Source: Fodinibius salipaludis (lineage in GTDB: Bacteria > Bacteroidota > Rhodothermia > Balneolales > Balneolaceae). Taken from it: DNA of 64,000 nt. The first letter of the stretch is position 1, and each line of letters starts with the position of its first letter. The stretch covers positions 528,795-592,794 of the forward strand of contig NZ_NSKE01000001.1 in NCBI RefSeq assembly GCF_002287075.1, given 5' to 3'. Below are positions 44,322-53,300 of this stretch, in pieces. Below the pieces are notes generated by a model that searched no databases, was not told where the DNA came from, and saw nothing but the letters and a program-made list of their open reading frames with translations. The position numbers were made by a program, and so were the translations under genes.

Positions 44322-45527
44322 ATGTCTGAAGCTTATATCATTGATGCAATACGAACTCCTATTGGAAAATATCGCGGATCATTAGCTCCTATCCGCGCCG
44401 ATGATCTTGCGGCATTAACGATCGAAGAATTGATGAACCGAAATTCAAACATCGATCCTGAGCGTATCGAAGATGTGATCATTGGATGTGCTAATCAGGC
44501 AGGCGAAGACAACCGCAATGTGGCTCGCATGGCAGCACTGCTGGCAGGACTTCCGGTATCAGTACCCGGTGAAACGGTTAATCGACTCTGTGCATCGGGC
44601 ATGAGCAGTGCCGTGATGGCCTACAAATCGATCAAAGTGGGCGAAGGGGATCTGTTTATTACCGGTGGCATGGAACACATGACGCGCGGACCGATGGTCT
44701 TAGACAAAGGATCTGCCCCCTACTCCGGAACCACTGAAATGCACGATACTACTTTTGGGTGGCGTTTTGTAAATCCTAAAATGGATGAGCAGTACGGCAG
44801 TGAGGCAATGGGCCAAACAGCTGAAAATATCGTAGAGAAATTTAATGTAAGCCGCGAGGATCAGGATAAATTTGCGGCTTGGTCGCAACAGAAGGCAGCC
44901 AAAGCCACAAAAAACGGACGCATGGCTAAGGAGATTATGCCGGTGGAGATCCCACAGAAAAAAAGTGAGCCTGAAGTTTTTGAAGAAGATGAGTTTATCC
45001 GTCCTGAGACTACAGTTGAAGTACTAAGTAAGTTGCCCGCTGTTTTTCGGGATGGGGGAACCGTGACTCCGGGCAATGCAAGCGGTATCAATGATGGATC
45101 ATGTGCGTTGCTGGTAGCCGGAGATTCCGCCATCCAAGATTTTGACTTACAGCCGATGGCACGCATTGTTGCTTCAGCCGTTGTTGGAGTGGAGCCGCGT
45201 ATCATGGGAATGGGTCCTGTTGGTGCCTCAACGAAAGTTTTGAAACGAGCAGGCTTATCACTCGATGATATGGGAATTATTGAACTCAACGAAGCTTTTG
45301 CGGCTCAAAGCTTAGCGGTTTTGCGTGAGCTGGGCATCGACGATGATGATCCGCGCGTGAACCCACATGGTGGAGCTATAGCACTGGGACATCCGCTGGG
45401 TATGTCTGGCGCCCGACTACTGCAAACAGCATCCATTGAATTACACGAACAGGATAAACAATATGCACTTTGCACACTTTGCGTGGGCGTGGGACAAGGC
45501 ATGGCTGTTATTTTAGAAAGAACGTAG
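44322..45527 (+). CDS. paaJ: 3-oxoadipyl-CoA / 3-oxo-5,6-dehydrosuberyl-CoA thiolase PaaJ
   Basis: 401 residues from ATG 44322, exactly the usual PaaJ length; an upstream in-frame ATG at 44265 lies in the repeat and would add 19 residues of repeat-encoded sequence. Acylated Cys in NRLCASGMSSAVMAY near 90, His in GGAIALGHPLGMSGARLL near 355, final Cys in LCVGVGQGMAVILE. It cleaves the last 3-oxoacyl-CoA intermediates to succinyl-CoA and acetyl-CoA. A four-helix-bundle element follows 4 nt behind its stop. Confidence 0.92.
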   Translation: MSEAYIIDAIRTPIGKYRGSLAPIRADDLAALTIEELMNRNSNIDPERIEDVIIGCANQAGEDNRNVARMAALLAGLPVSVPGETVNRLCASGMSSAVMAYKSIKVGEGDLFITGGMEHMTRGPMVLDKGSAPYSGTTEMHDTTFGWRFVNPKMDEQYGSEAMGQTAENIVEKFNVSREDQDKFAAWSQQKAAKATKNGRMAKEIMPVEIPQKKSEPEVFEEDEFIRPETTVEVLSKLPAVFRDGGTVTPGNASGINDGSCALLVAGDSAIQDFDLQPMARIVASAVVGVEPRIMGMGPVGASTKVLKRAGLSLDDMGIIELNEAFAAQSLAVLRELGIDDDDPRVNPHGGAIALGHPLGMSGARLLQTASIELHEQDKQYALCTLCVGVGQGMAVILERT

Positions 45528-45531
45528 CTTA

Positions 45532-46009
45532 GTTATTTGTTAATGGTTATTAGTGAGTAGTTCAAAAAACATATCATCTTTCAAAGATCTAAAAGTTTGG
45601 AAAGAAAGCCGAAGGATAAGACAGCATATTTCCAATCTTGTTGAGACTTTACCCAAAGAGGAAAAGTTTAGACTCAAGGATCAACTGATTCGTGCTTCGC
45701 GATCCGTGACCGCTAATATTGCTGAGGGATATGGAAGATTCCATTATCAAGAGAATATTCAGTTCTGTAGGCAAGCAAGAGGATCACTCTATGAACTTTT
45801 GGATCATTTAAGCTGTGCTCTTGATGAAGAATATTTATCCCCCGATGCTGTAGAAAATATAAACTCACAAATAACCAATTGTATCAAATTGCTAAATGGC
45901 TACATTTTCTATCTAAAGAAAGCCAAGCAAAATCACATTACGAAGGAACCTTCTATTTTATATGACTCAAACCCAGATACCTTATAACAAATAACCATTA
46001 ACTAATAAC
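45532..46009. mobile_element. Candidate small element with 23-bp terminal inverted repeats and four-helix-bundle gene, inside paa operon
   Basis: The left end (45532-45554, begins GTTATTTGTTAATGGTTATT) and the reverse complement of the right end (45987-46009) agree at 21 of 23 positions. The 478-bp unit holds one gene whose start and stop codons lie in or at the arms. It starts 4 nt behind the paaJ stop and ends 3 nt ahead of the paaY start. A gene-less hairpin with the same words lies at 41046-41092. Mobility is inferred. Confidence 0.6.
45553..45987 (+). CDS. Four-helix-bundle protein (23S rRNA intervening-sequence protein family)
   Basis: 144 residues from GTG 45553, which lies in the left inverted repeat; no ATG fits the N-terminus. 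Family signature: FKDLKVWKESRRIRQHISNL, then LKDQLIRASRSVTANIAEGY and a second pair of helices with ARGSLYELLDHLSCAL, followed by a charged tail. It is a distant relative of the copy at 18131, not a recent duplicate. It sits between paaJ and paaY and is transcribed with them, although the family has no known link to phenylacetate. Its presence is best explained by insertion of the surrounding element. Confidence 0.88.
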   Translation: MSSSKNISSFKDLKVWKESRRIRQHISNLVETLPKEEKFRLKDQLIRASRSVTANIAEGYGRFHYQENIQFCRQARGSLYELLDHLSCALDEEYLSPDAVENINSQITNCIKLLNGYIFYLKKAKQNHITKEPSILYDSNPDTL

Positions 46010-46012
46010 AAA

Positions 46013-46618
46013 ATGGCCATATACGAGTTCGAAGGTTACAAACCGGTTGTAGATGAAAGTGCCTATGTTCACCCTCAAGCTGCTGTAACTGGCAATGTTA
46101 TCATTGGCAAAGACGTCTATATTGCACCGGGAGCGGCTATTCGCGGTGATTGGGGTAAGATTGTGATCGAAGACGGCTGTAACGTGCAGGAAAACTGCAC
46201 TATTCACATGTTCCCGGGTGTAACCGTTGTGCTGGAAGATAGTGCCCATATCGGACACGGAGCTATCATTCACGGCGGACATATTGGACGCAACTGTCTT
46301 GTAGGCATGAATTCCGTAGTGATGGATAATGTAGAGCTGGGAGATGAATGCATTGTCGGAGCCATGTCATTCTTAAAGGAAGGAATGGAAATCCCAACGC
46401 GAAAGCTCGTAGTTGGCAATCCCGCAAAAATTATCAAAGATGTTTCCGACGAGATGATCAAATGGAAAACGAAAGGGACCGAATTGTATCAGCAGCTTCC
46501 CGCACAGCTTCATGACTCGCTGAAAGAATGCAAACCACTGCGAGAGGAACCGGAAGATCGACCAAGCCAGTCAAAAAAGTACGAAACGTGGGGAAAGGCT
46601 AAGAATTCAGAATCCTAA
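46013..46618 (+). CDS. paaY: PaaY-type gamma-carbonic-anhydrase-like hexapeptide protein
   Basis: 201 residues. Left-handed beta-helix repeats run over about 10-165 (VHPQAAVTGNVIIGKDVYIA, HMFPGVTVVLEDSAHIGHGA, IGRNCLVGMNSVVMDNVELG) with the metal His residues typical of gamma-CA-like proteins. PaaY hydrolyses dead-end CoA adducts of the phenylacetate pathway. The last residues (KNSES) are encoded by the arm of a stop-proximal repeat, so the C-terminus may have been altered by it. Confidence 0.88.
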   Translation: MAIYEFEGYKPVVDESAYVHPQAAVTGNVIIGKDVYIAPGAAIRGDWGKIVIEDGCNVQENCTIHMFPGVTVVLEDSAHIGHGAIIHGGHIGRNCLVGMNSVVMDNVELGDECIVGAMSFLKEGMEIPTRKLVVGNPAKIIKDVSDEMIKWKTKGTELYQQLPAQLHDSLKECKPLREEPEDRPSQSKKYETWGKAKNSES

Positions 46619-46662
46619 AAGTTAGAATGTCTTGTTCTGGATTATGACTCCTGAATTTCATA
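46603..46662. repeat. Weak stop-overlapping repeat between paaY and paaZ
   Basis: AGAATTCAGAATCCTAA at about 46603-46619 resembles the reverse complement of about 46645-46662 (AAATTCAGGAGTCATAAT), with gaps. It overlaps the paaY stop codon. The words match the hairpins at 13134 and 43741. The pairing is imperfect, so it may be a decayed copy. Confidence 0.4.
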
Positions 46663-46697
46663 TTAAGCAAGGAATTTAATACAAAACACTAAAAGAA

Positions 46698-48752
46698 ATG
46701 AAAGTACAAAGCTATTCAAAAGGTCAATGGATTGAGGATGGAAAGGAAACAGATCTTACAAGTGCTGTAAATGGAGATCCTGTTGCCCAATTAGTTGAAG
46801 CAGATCTCGACTACAAGGGAATGTGTGAATATGCGCGCCAAAAAGCAGGACCAAAACTTCGTGCAATGTCCATCCACAAAAGAGCGTTCAAAATTAAGTT
46901 TCTGGCTCAATATCTGCTGGAACGAAAAGAGGATTATTACAAGCTATCAACCCACACTGGTGCAACACGACAGGATTCCTGGATTGATATCGAAGGAGGT
47001 ATCGGCAGTATGTTTACTCTTTCCAGTAAATCGCGTATTGAGCTTTCTGATCTACCCTATCATGTTGAAGGAGACCACGAGCGGCTGTCGCGAGAAGGTA
47101 CGTTTGTCGGTCAACATATCTGCGTGCCCCGTCACGGTGTAGCGGTGCATATCAATGCATTTAATTTCCCGGTTTGGGGAATGCTGGAAAAGCTTGCTCC
47201 TTGTATCATTTCTGGGATGCCTGCTATCATAAAACCTTCTCCCACAGGTTCGTACTTAGCCTACAAGGTTTTTAAGGATATGCTGGAGTCCAATCTGCTT
47301 CCCGAAGGATCCATCCAATTTGTTGCCGCTGATGTGCCGGGCGACCTGCTGGATCATCTTACCAGCCAAGATTCTGTTTCTTTTACCGGCTCCGCTGCTA
47401 CGGGGCAAAAGCTGAAATCCCATCCCAATATTGTTGCCAACAACGTGCGCTTCAACCTTGAGGCCGACTCCCTAAACTGCTCTATTCTTGGCGCTGATGT
47501 CACCCCGAATATGAAAGAATTCGATCTGTTTGTGGATGAAGTTGCCGATGAAATGACGGTAAAAACGGGACAAAAATGTACGGCTATCCGCCGAACGTTA
47601 GTTCCTAAAAAGCAAGTCCAAAATGTAATTAACGCACTAAAAGAACGATTAGATAAAACTTCTATTGGCGATCCCACCCAAAAGGAAACGAAAATGGGTC
47701 CGCTGGCCAGTGCCACGCAAGCTGAACGTTTTGAAGAGCAGGTTTCGTCACTCTTAGAAACAACAGAATCTGTATACAGTAATGGGAATGGACAACAACA
47801 TGATGGTGCTTTTACCGGTCCCAAAGTCCTGCTGTGCCACAAGCCTTTGGAAGTGGATGACGTCCATAAGGTCGAGGCTTTTGGTCCGATGACAACAGTG
47901 ATGCCCTACGAATCAAACCAAGAAGCAATCCAGCTGGCCAACAAAGCAGACGGGTCACTGGTGGGGTCCCTTTTTACAGCTGATGATGATATTGCTCGCG
48001 AAATCACGCTGGGCTGTGCCCCCTATCACGGACGCTTTATGATTGTCAACCGTGATTGTGCCGATGAATCAACGGGACACGGTTCCCCGATGCCGCATAT
48101 GGTTCATGGCGGACCGGGCCATGCCGGAGGTGGAGAAGAATTAGGTGGTACTCGTGCTGTTATTCACAATATGCAGCGTGTGGCGTTGCAGGGTTCTCCA
48201 ACGACGCTAAAGAATATTACGAATCAATACATTAAAGGAGCCGAAACCGAGGAAGCTGATACTCACCCCTTCCAACAGTATTTTGAAGATCTGGAAGTGG
48301 GCGAAGCACGGACCACCGACACTCACACCGTCACTGAAGAAGATATCGAACGATTTGCTGACTTGTCTGGCGATGAATTTTATGCTCATACTGATCCGGA
48401 AGCTGCCGAGCGGTCCATATTCGGTGAAGTTGTAGCACACGGGTATTTTGTACTTTCTCGAGCAGCCGGACTGTTCGTTCATCCTGATGAAGGACCGGTT
48501 ATTCTCAATTATGGACTCGAGAATCTTCGATTTACCAATCCTGTTGCTCCCGGTGATACCATACAGGCAAAGCTGATTGTCAAACGAAAGACTGTCCGCC
48601 AGAAAAAAGCCAAGGATAAATTCCCGTTTGGAATTATTTATTGGGATGTGGAGGTAACAAATCAGGATGATGAATCGGTAGCAGAATATACGATCCTGAC
48701 CCTCATCAAGCGCCGTGAAGTATTGAATATGGATATTTTTGAAGAGGAATAA
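46698..48752 (+). CDS. paaZ: PaaZ bifunctional oxepin-CoA hydrolase / semialdehyde dehydrogenase
   Basis: 684 residues. Aldehyde dehydrogenase part about 1-520: VAVHINAFNFPVWGMLEKLA near 150, general-base Glu in RFNLEADSLN near 255, nucleophile Cys in VKTGQKCTAIRR near 295. MaoC-like hydratase part about 540-684: QYFEDLEVGEARTTDTHTVT, then SGDEFYAHTDPEAAERSIFG and EVVAHGYFVLSRAAGL with the catalytic Asp/His. The hydratase opens oxepin-CoA and the dehydrogenase at once oxidises the reactive aldehyde. Both halves are complete. Confidence 0.96.
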   Translation: MKVQSYSKGQWIEDGKETDLTSAVNGDPVAQLVEADLDYKGMCEYARQKAGPKLRAMSIHKRAFKIKFLAQYLLERKEDYYKLSTHTGATRQDSWIDIEGGIGSMFTLSSKSRIELSDLPYHVEGDHERLSREGTFVGQHICVPRHGVAVHINAFNFPVWGMLEKLAPCIISGMPAIIKPSPTGSYLAYKVFKDMLESNLLPEGSIQFVAADVPGDLLDHLTSQDSVSFTGSAATGQKLKSHPNIVANNVRFNLEADSLNCSILGADVTPNMKEFDLFVDEVADEMTVKTGQKCTAIRRTLVPKKQVQNVINALKERLDKTSIGDPTQKETKMGPLASATQAERFEEQVSSLLETTESVYSNGNGQQHDGAFTGPKVLLCHKPLEVDDVHKVEAFGPMTTVMPYESNQEAIQLANKADGSLVGSLFTADDDIAREITLGCAPYHGRFMIVNRDCADESTGHGSPMPHMVHGGPGHAGGGEELGGTRAVIHNMQRVALQGSPTTLKNITNQYIKGAETEEADTHPFQQYFEDLEVGEARTTDTHTVTEEDIERFADLSGDEFYAHTDPEAAERSIFGEVVAHGYFVLSRAAGLFVHPDEGPVILNYGLENLRFTNPVAPGDTIQAKLIVKRKTVRQKKAKDKFPFGIIYWDVEVTNQDDESVAEYTILTLIKRREVLNMDIFEEE

Positions 48753-48754
48753 AA

Positions 48755-48807
48755 CAGCTGTCAGTTATCAGCGATCAAAATAATTTTTTGCTGAAAACTG
48801 ACTGCTG
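48755..48807. repeat. Stop-proximal hairpin behind paaZ
   Basis: CAGCTGTCAGTTATCAGC (48755-48772) matches the reverse complement of 48790-48807 at 16 of 18 positions, loop 17 nt, starting 2 nt behind the paaZ stop. The CAGT/CAGC word type differs from the other pairs but the placement is the same. Confidence 0.75.
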
Positions 48808-48856
48808 ATTACTTAGTACCGGCATTATTTAACTTTAAAACCACAAAACTGGATTA

Positions 48857-49618
48857 ATGACTCAGAACGGAGAAATTACGACCAACATTGAAAACAACAT
48901 CGGAACTATTGAATTTTACCATCCCAAGGGTAATTCCCTGCCGGGACAGATGCTTCGGAATTTAGCCGATACAATTATTGAAATGGGGAGAAATCCCGAT
49001 GCACATGTACTCGTACTGAAAAGCCGAGGCGATGGTGCCTTTTGTGCCGGCGCTTCTTTTGATGAACTCATTGCTATTGAGGATTACCAAGAAGGCAAGC
49101 ATTTCTTTATGGGATTTGCCCTGATGCTCAACGCTATGCGTCAGTGCCCAAAACTTATCATTGTCCGCGTGCAGGGCAAAACCGTAGGTGGAGGTGTAGG
49201 TATTACATCTGCAGGAGATTACACCATAGCACACGAATCTGCCGCTATTAAGCTAAGTGAGCTCGCCTTAGGTATAGGCCCCTTTGTAGTGGGACCAGCC
49301 GTAGAACGCAAAGTGGGAACTTCAGCATTCAGCACGCTGTCGGTAAACGCCGCAAACTGGAACTCAGCCGAGTGGGCTCGTGAAAACGGGCTTTTTTCAA
49401 AAGTCTGCGAAAATCACTTTGATCTGGATGAAGAAGTAAACTCGCTGGCCAAACAGCTCTCAAATTATAGTCCAGATGCAATGAAGGAGCTCAAAAAAAT
49501 GCTTTGGAAAGGGACCGAGGATTGGGATGAGCTACTGGAAGAACGGGCCGAAATTAGCGGTAAGCTCGTGCTCTCCGATTTTACCGAAAACTTTATCGAA
49601 GAGTTTAAAAGCTCCTGA
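48857..49618 (+). CDS. Enoyl-CoA hydratase/isomerase family protein, paa-associated
   Basis: 253 residues, crotonase fold but divergent. GDGAFCAGASFDELIAIEDY near 56 is the CoA-binding segment and VRVQGKTVGGGVGITSAGDY near 99 the oxyanion loop; SELALGIGPFVVGPAVERKV near 133 lacks the usual second catalytic Glu pattern of standard hydratases. By position behind paaZ it could fill the PaaF role (2,3-dehydroadipyl-CoA hydratase), but sequence alone does not prove it. It is the last recognisable catabolic gene of the operon, with an AlkD-like gene 16 nt behind. Confidence 0.8.
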   Translation: MTQNGEITTNIENNIGTIEFYHPKGNSLPGQMLRNLADTIIEMGRNPDAHVLVLKSRGDGAFCAGASFDELIAIEDYQEGKHFFMGFALMLNAMRQCPKLIIVRVQGKTVGGGVGITSAGDYTIAHESAAIKLSELALGIGPFVVGPAVERKVGTSAFSTLSVNAANWNSAEWARENGLFSKVCENHFDLDEEVNSLAKQLSNYSPDAMKELKKMLWKGTEDWDELLEERAEISGKLVLSDFTENFIEEFKSS

Positions 49619-49634
49619 AATTTATTTCGAAATA

Positions 49635-50332
49635 ATGGATCATACCAATGTTCAGGAAGCGCTCAGAGACATAGCAGATCCTGAAGTAGCAGAAGCTCTA
49701 CCCGGTTTTTTAAAACAGGTCTCGGAGAATACGGTGAAGACGATCAGTTTCTGGTTATTCGTGTCCCCAAAGTGCGTAAAGTGGCAGAAAAATTTAACCC
49801 ATTTTCTCTTGAGGAAACTAAACTGCTACTTCATTCTGATTATCATGAGGAACGACTTTGTGCGTTGATTATCCTCGTACATAAATCCCAAAAAGCAGAG
49901 AAAAACGAGCTCAAAAAGATATTCGATCTCTACCTGAAAAATACGAATTACATCAACAATTGGGATTTGGTGGATACTTCCGCAGAACATATCGTAGGTG
50001 CATACCTTTCTGATAAAGATCGATCTATTTTATACGAACTGGCTAAGTCAGATAACCTGTGGGAACGACGAATCGCCATCTTGAGCACCTTTCACTTTAT
50101 CAAGAATGACGACTTTGAAGATACCTTGGCTATTGCCGAACTACTGCTTGAAGATGAGCACGATCTCATCCACAAAGCAACGGGCTGGATGCTACACGAA
50201 ACCGGAAAACAAGATGAACAAGTGTTAAAAAATTTCCTGGATAAACACATTGGTATTATGCCAAGGACTATGCTGCGGTATGCGATCGAAAAACTGCCAG
50301 AATCCGATCGGCAAATGTACTTATCAATGTAA
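49635..50332 (+). CDS. AlkD-like DNA alkylation repair (HEAT-repeat glycosylase) protein with -1 frameshift
   Basis: Reading from ATG 49635 gives EALPGFLK and then leaves the family. Moving back one base at T_TTA_AAA (49709-49715) gives TGLGEYGEDDQFLVIRVPKV and continues into VRKVAEKFNPFSLEET, NNWDLVDTSAEHIVGAYL, LWERRIAILSTFHF and the stop at 50330-50332. The joined product has 232 residues, as AlkD proteins do, with the conserved Trp/Asp (WDLVD) and RR residues. AlkD excises positively charged alkylated bases. The shift is at a classical slippery heptamer, so it may be programmed recoding, a homopolymer sequencing error or a recent mutation. Confidence 0.8.
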
Positions 50333-50342
50333 CAGTTCCTGC

Positions 50343-53300
50343 TTATACAGGGACTTTTTCCTCAGGCTCCTCCATCTCAAATTCGAGGATGAATTGCGTT
50401 CCATCCTCAGTATTTTCCAGAATATATTCGCCCTGTAACTGGCCACTCAATGTATCTATAAGTGTCAAACCGAGTGATCCATTTTGACCAATAGCAAAAT
50501 CTTCGGGTAATCCTTTACCATTATCTTTTACAATAAGTTTTATCTTACCGCTCTGCTTGTGTTTAGCAGAAATTTCAATTTTTCCATTTTCTTGATCTGT
50601 AAAAGCATGTTCGTAAGAATTACTGACGAGTTCATTGAGCATTAAACCACAAGGAATGCCTTGACTAACTCCCAGCTTGAAATCATCAATTTCTATATTT
50701 ACCTCAATTTCTTTATCAGTATAATTGAAGGAATATGCTATGATATCTACAAGCTCACGGATATATTTTTCGAAGTCTATCTCTGCCAGCCGCTCGTTTT
50801 GATATAGTTTTTCATGTATCATCGAGATCGACTGCACGCGGCGCTGACTTTCCGAAAGAACTCGGTCTACAAAATCATTCTCTGCATAACCCCTTTGCAA
50901 TTCAAGCAATCCCGATATAACTGCCAGGTTATTTTTTACCCGATGATGGATTTCTTTAATGAGTACTTCTTTTTCGGCCAAAGCCTCCTGCAAATCCTTG
51001 GTCTGTTCATCCACGAGTTCCTGGAGCCTTTGCTTTTCTAACATTCCTACTCTATATCTAATATACCCATATATTAAACCGATAGTAGACAAAGCAATTA
51101 ATCCGTAAAACCAATACGTCTGCCAAAAAGGGTGAGCTACTGCAAATTGATATTGAGCTTCATTTTCCGACCATTCAGAATTTGGGGTTTTTACTTGTAC
51201 AACAAAATTGTAGTCTCCCGGATCGAGGTTGGTAAATATTGCCGTCTTTGAACTGGTCGGTTCAGACCAATCGTCATCAAAACCCTCCAGTTTATATCGA
51301 AATTTTTCGTTAGATGTATTGCCAAAAAATGGAGCATTATAACTAATTGAATAGGTATGTTGTCCGTGCGGAAAAGTAACTTCAGGGAACAAAAGTCTGC
51401 CAAATTTATAAGATAGGGAGTCTACATACTGATCCCACTCAATCTTCTGCGAATTACGTCGTACACTCGTTATATGAAGATTTAAATCCTTTGTTTGCTC
51501 TTCAACTTTATTCGGTTCCAGTTCCAGCACTCCTTCCATCGTACCAAAGAGTACTCGATTATCACCGACAGGTAATACAGCCCCTTGATTCGTTTCAATA
51601 CCAATACCACTATCAGTTAGCCGATAGTGTGACAACTCCATGATGCCCGTCTCCCAATAACCGGGGACGTCCAGACGATGAATGCCGCCATTGCTACCTT
51701 GCCAAAGTGCACCTGATTCGTCAAACCATAAAACCTGTGTGGTCAATGATTTCATCCCAATTTCTTTTCCGAAATTATCAATCGATAGTACATCTCCATT
51801 TTCATCTAAATCCAACAGAGTTACTCCACCCCCGGTACCTAACCATAAATTTCCTTTTTCATCAGAAGTGAGAAAAGAAATATACCTGTGATTTATTCCG
51901 TCTGCAGTCGTATAATTTTTAAAGGAAGAACCATCAAACCTACTGATACCGTTATATGTGGCAAACCATAAATAACCTTTATGCATATAAACCTGGTAAA
52001 CAACATCAGAGGGCAAGCCATCTTCCACTGTATAATGAGTTAACTTATCACCTTCTTTATGAAAAAGTCCCGTCTCAGTACCAATCCAAAGCGTATTGTC
52101 TCGATCAACATACAGTTCGTAGGTGAACCATAAATCCAAGCCGTGTTCTTCTGAATAATTAGTGAACTTTTGCCCATCGTATTTATAGATGGCATTATCC
52201 GGCATAAGAAATAATAAATCACCATTGGCGAACTCAGTAATATCCCAAACCTCTTTTGGGCTATCATAACCTTCTGGATAACCGATTGACTTAAAATTTC
52301 CATCCTTGAAGTTATATATTCCTTCGGATGTGCCCACCCAAACATTGTCCTTACGATCTTCATGTAAACTATATATTTTGGATGATATAGTCCCTGACTC
52401 TGTTCCATAAAAAGTAAATGTTTCACCCTCATATTGATTGATACCAACCTCATCAGTAGCTATCCAAACCTTCCCATCGTCATCCTCATGCAGATCATAA
52501 ATATAGTTACTGCTTAATCCATTGCTTTCCGTAATATGTTTTGCTGTACCATCAGAATATACAAATACCCCTTTTGAATAAGTTCCTATCCATATACTGC
52601 CATCAGATGCAGCGATAATATCATAAATATAATCAAGCTCTGTGCCGGCTAACTCTGTAATAGTCGAAAACGAGGATCCATCCCATACTGTGATTCCATT
52701 GCTGGTTGCAAACCACAAATTACCTTCCTTATCAGGAACAATCCGATAAACCTCACTTCCGCTAAGACCGTCATCAGCAGTGAAATTATGAAACTGTTTA
52801 CCCTCCTTGAGCTGATTATTCTTTAATATGGAAATTCCCTCGCTCGTAGCAATCCAGATATCTCCATTTTCAGCTTCCCAAAAATCCCAGATCGAGTTAT
52901 CTACTAATCCATCCTCAGTAGTTATACGATCAAGTTCTAACCCATTGTAAATAAATATCCCCGCATCATAAGTACCAATCCACAGATCACCATTCCTCAT
53001 TTCATCAACAGCAAAAACATCAGCAGTATCTAATGTACTGTTATCAAAAGGGTAAATGAATTTATCGCCCTTCATTTTGGCTATGCCACTCTGGTAGGTG
53101 GTAACCCATAGATTTTCTTTACTATCCTCAAAGATGATTTCAACACTATTATCTTTAAGTCCATCTTCTGTGGTATAGGTTGTAAATTCTTCACCGTCGA
53201 ATTTCGCCAGCCCCCCACCATAGGTTCCTGTCCACAGGTATCCGTCATGAGTTTGGAACAACCCATGTACCTGAGAATGAGGAAGACCATTATTTACAGA

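Noticed and set aside
18131..45987. Avd/diversity-generating retroelement
   Set aside because: The four-helix-bundle proteins resemble Avd in fold, but there is no reverse transcriptase and no template/variable repeat pair nearby.
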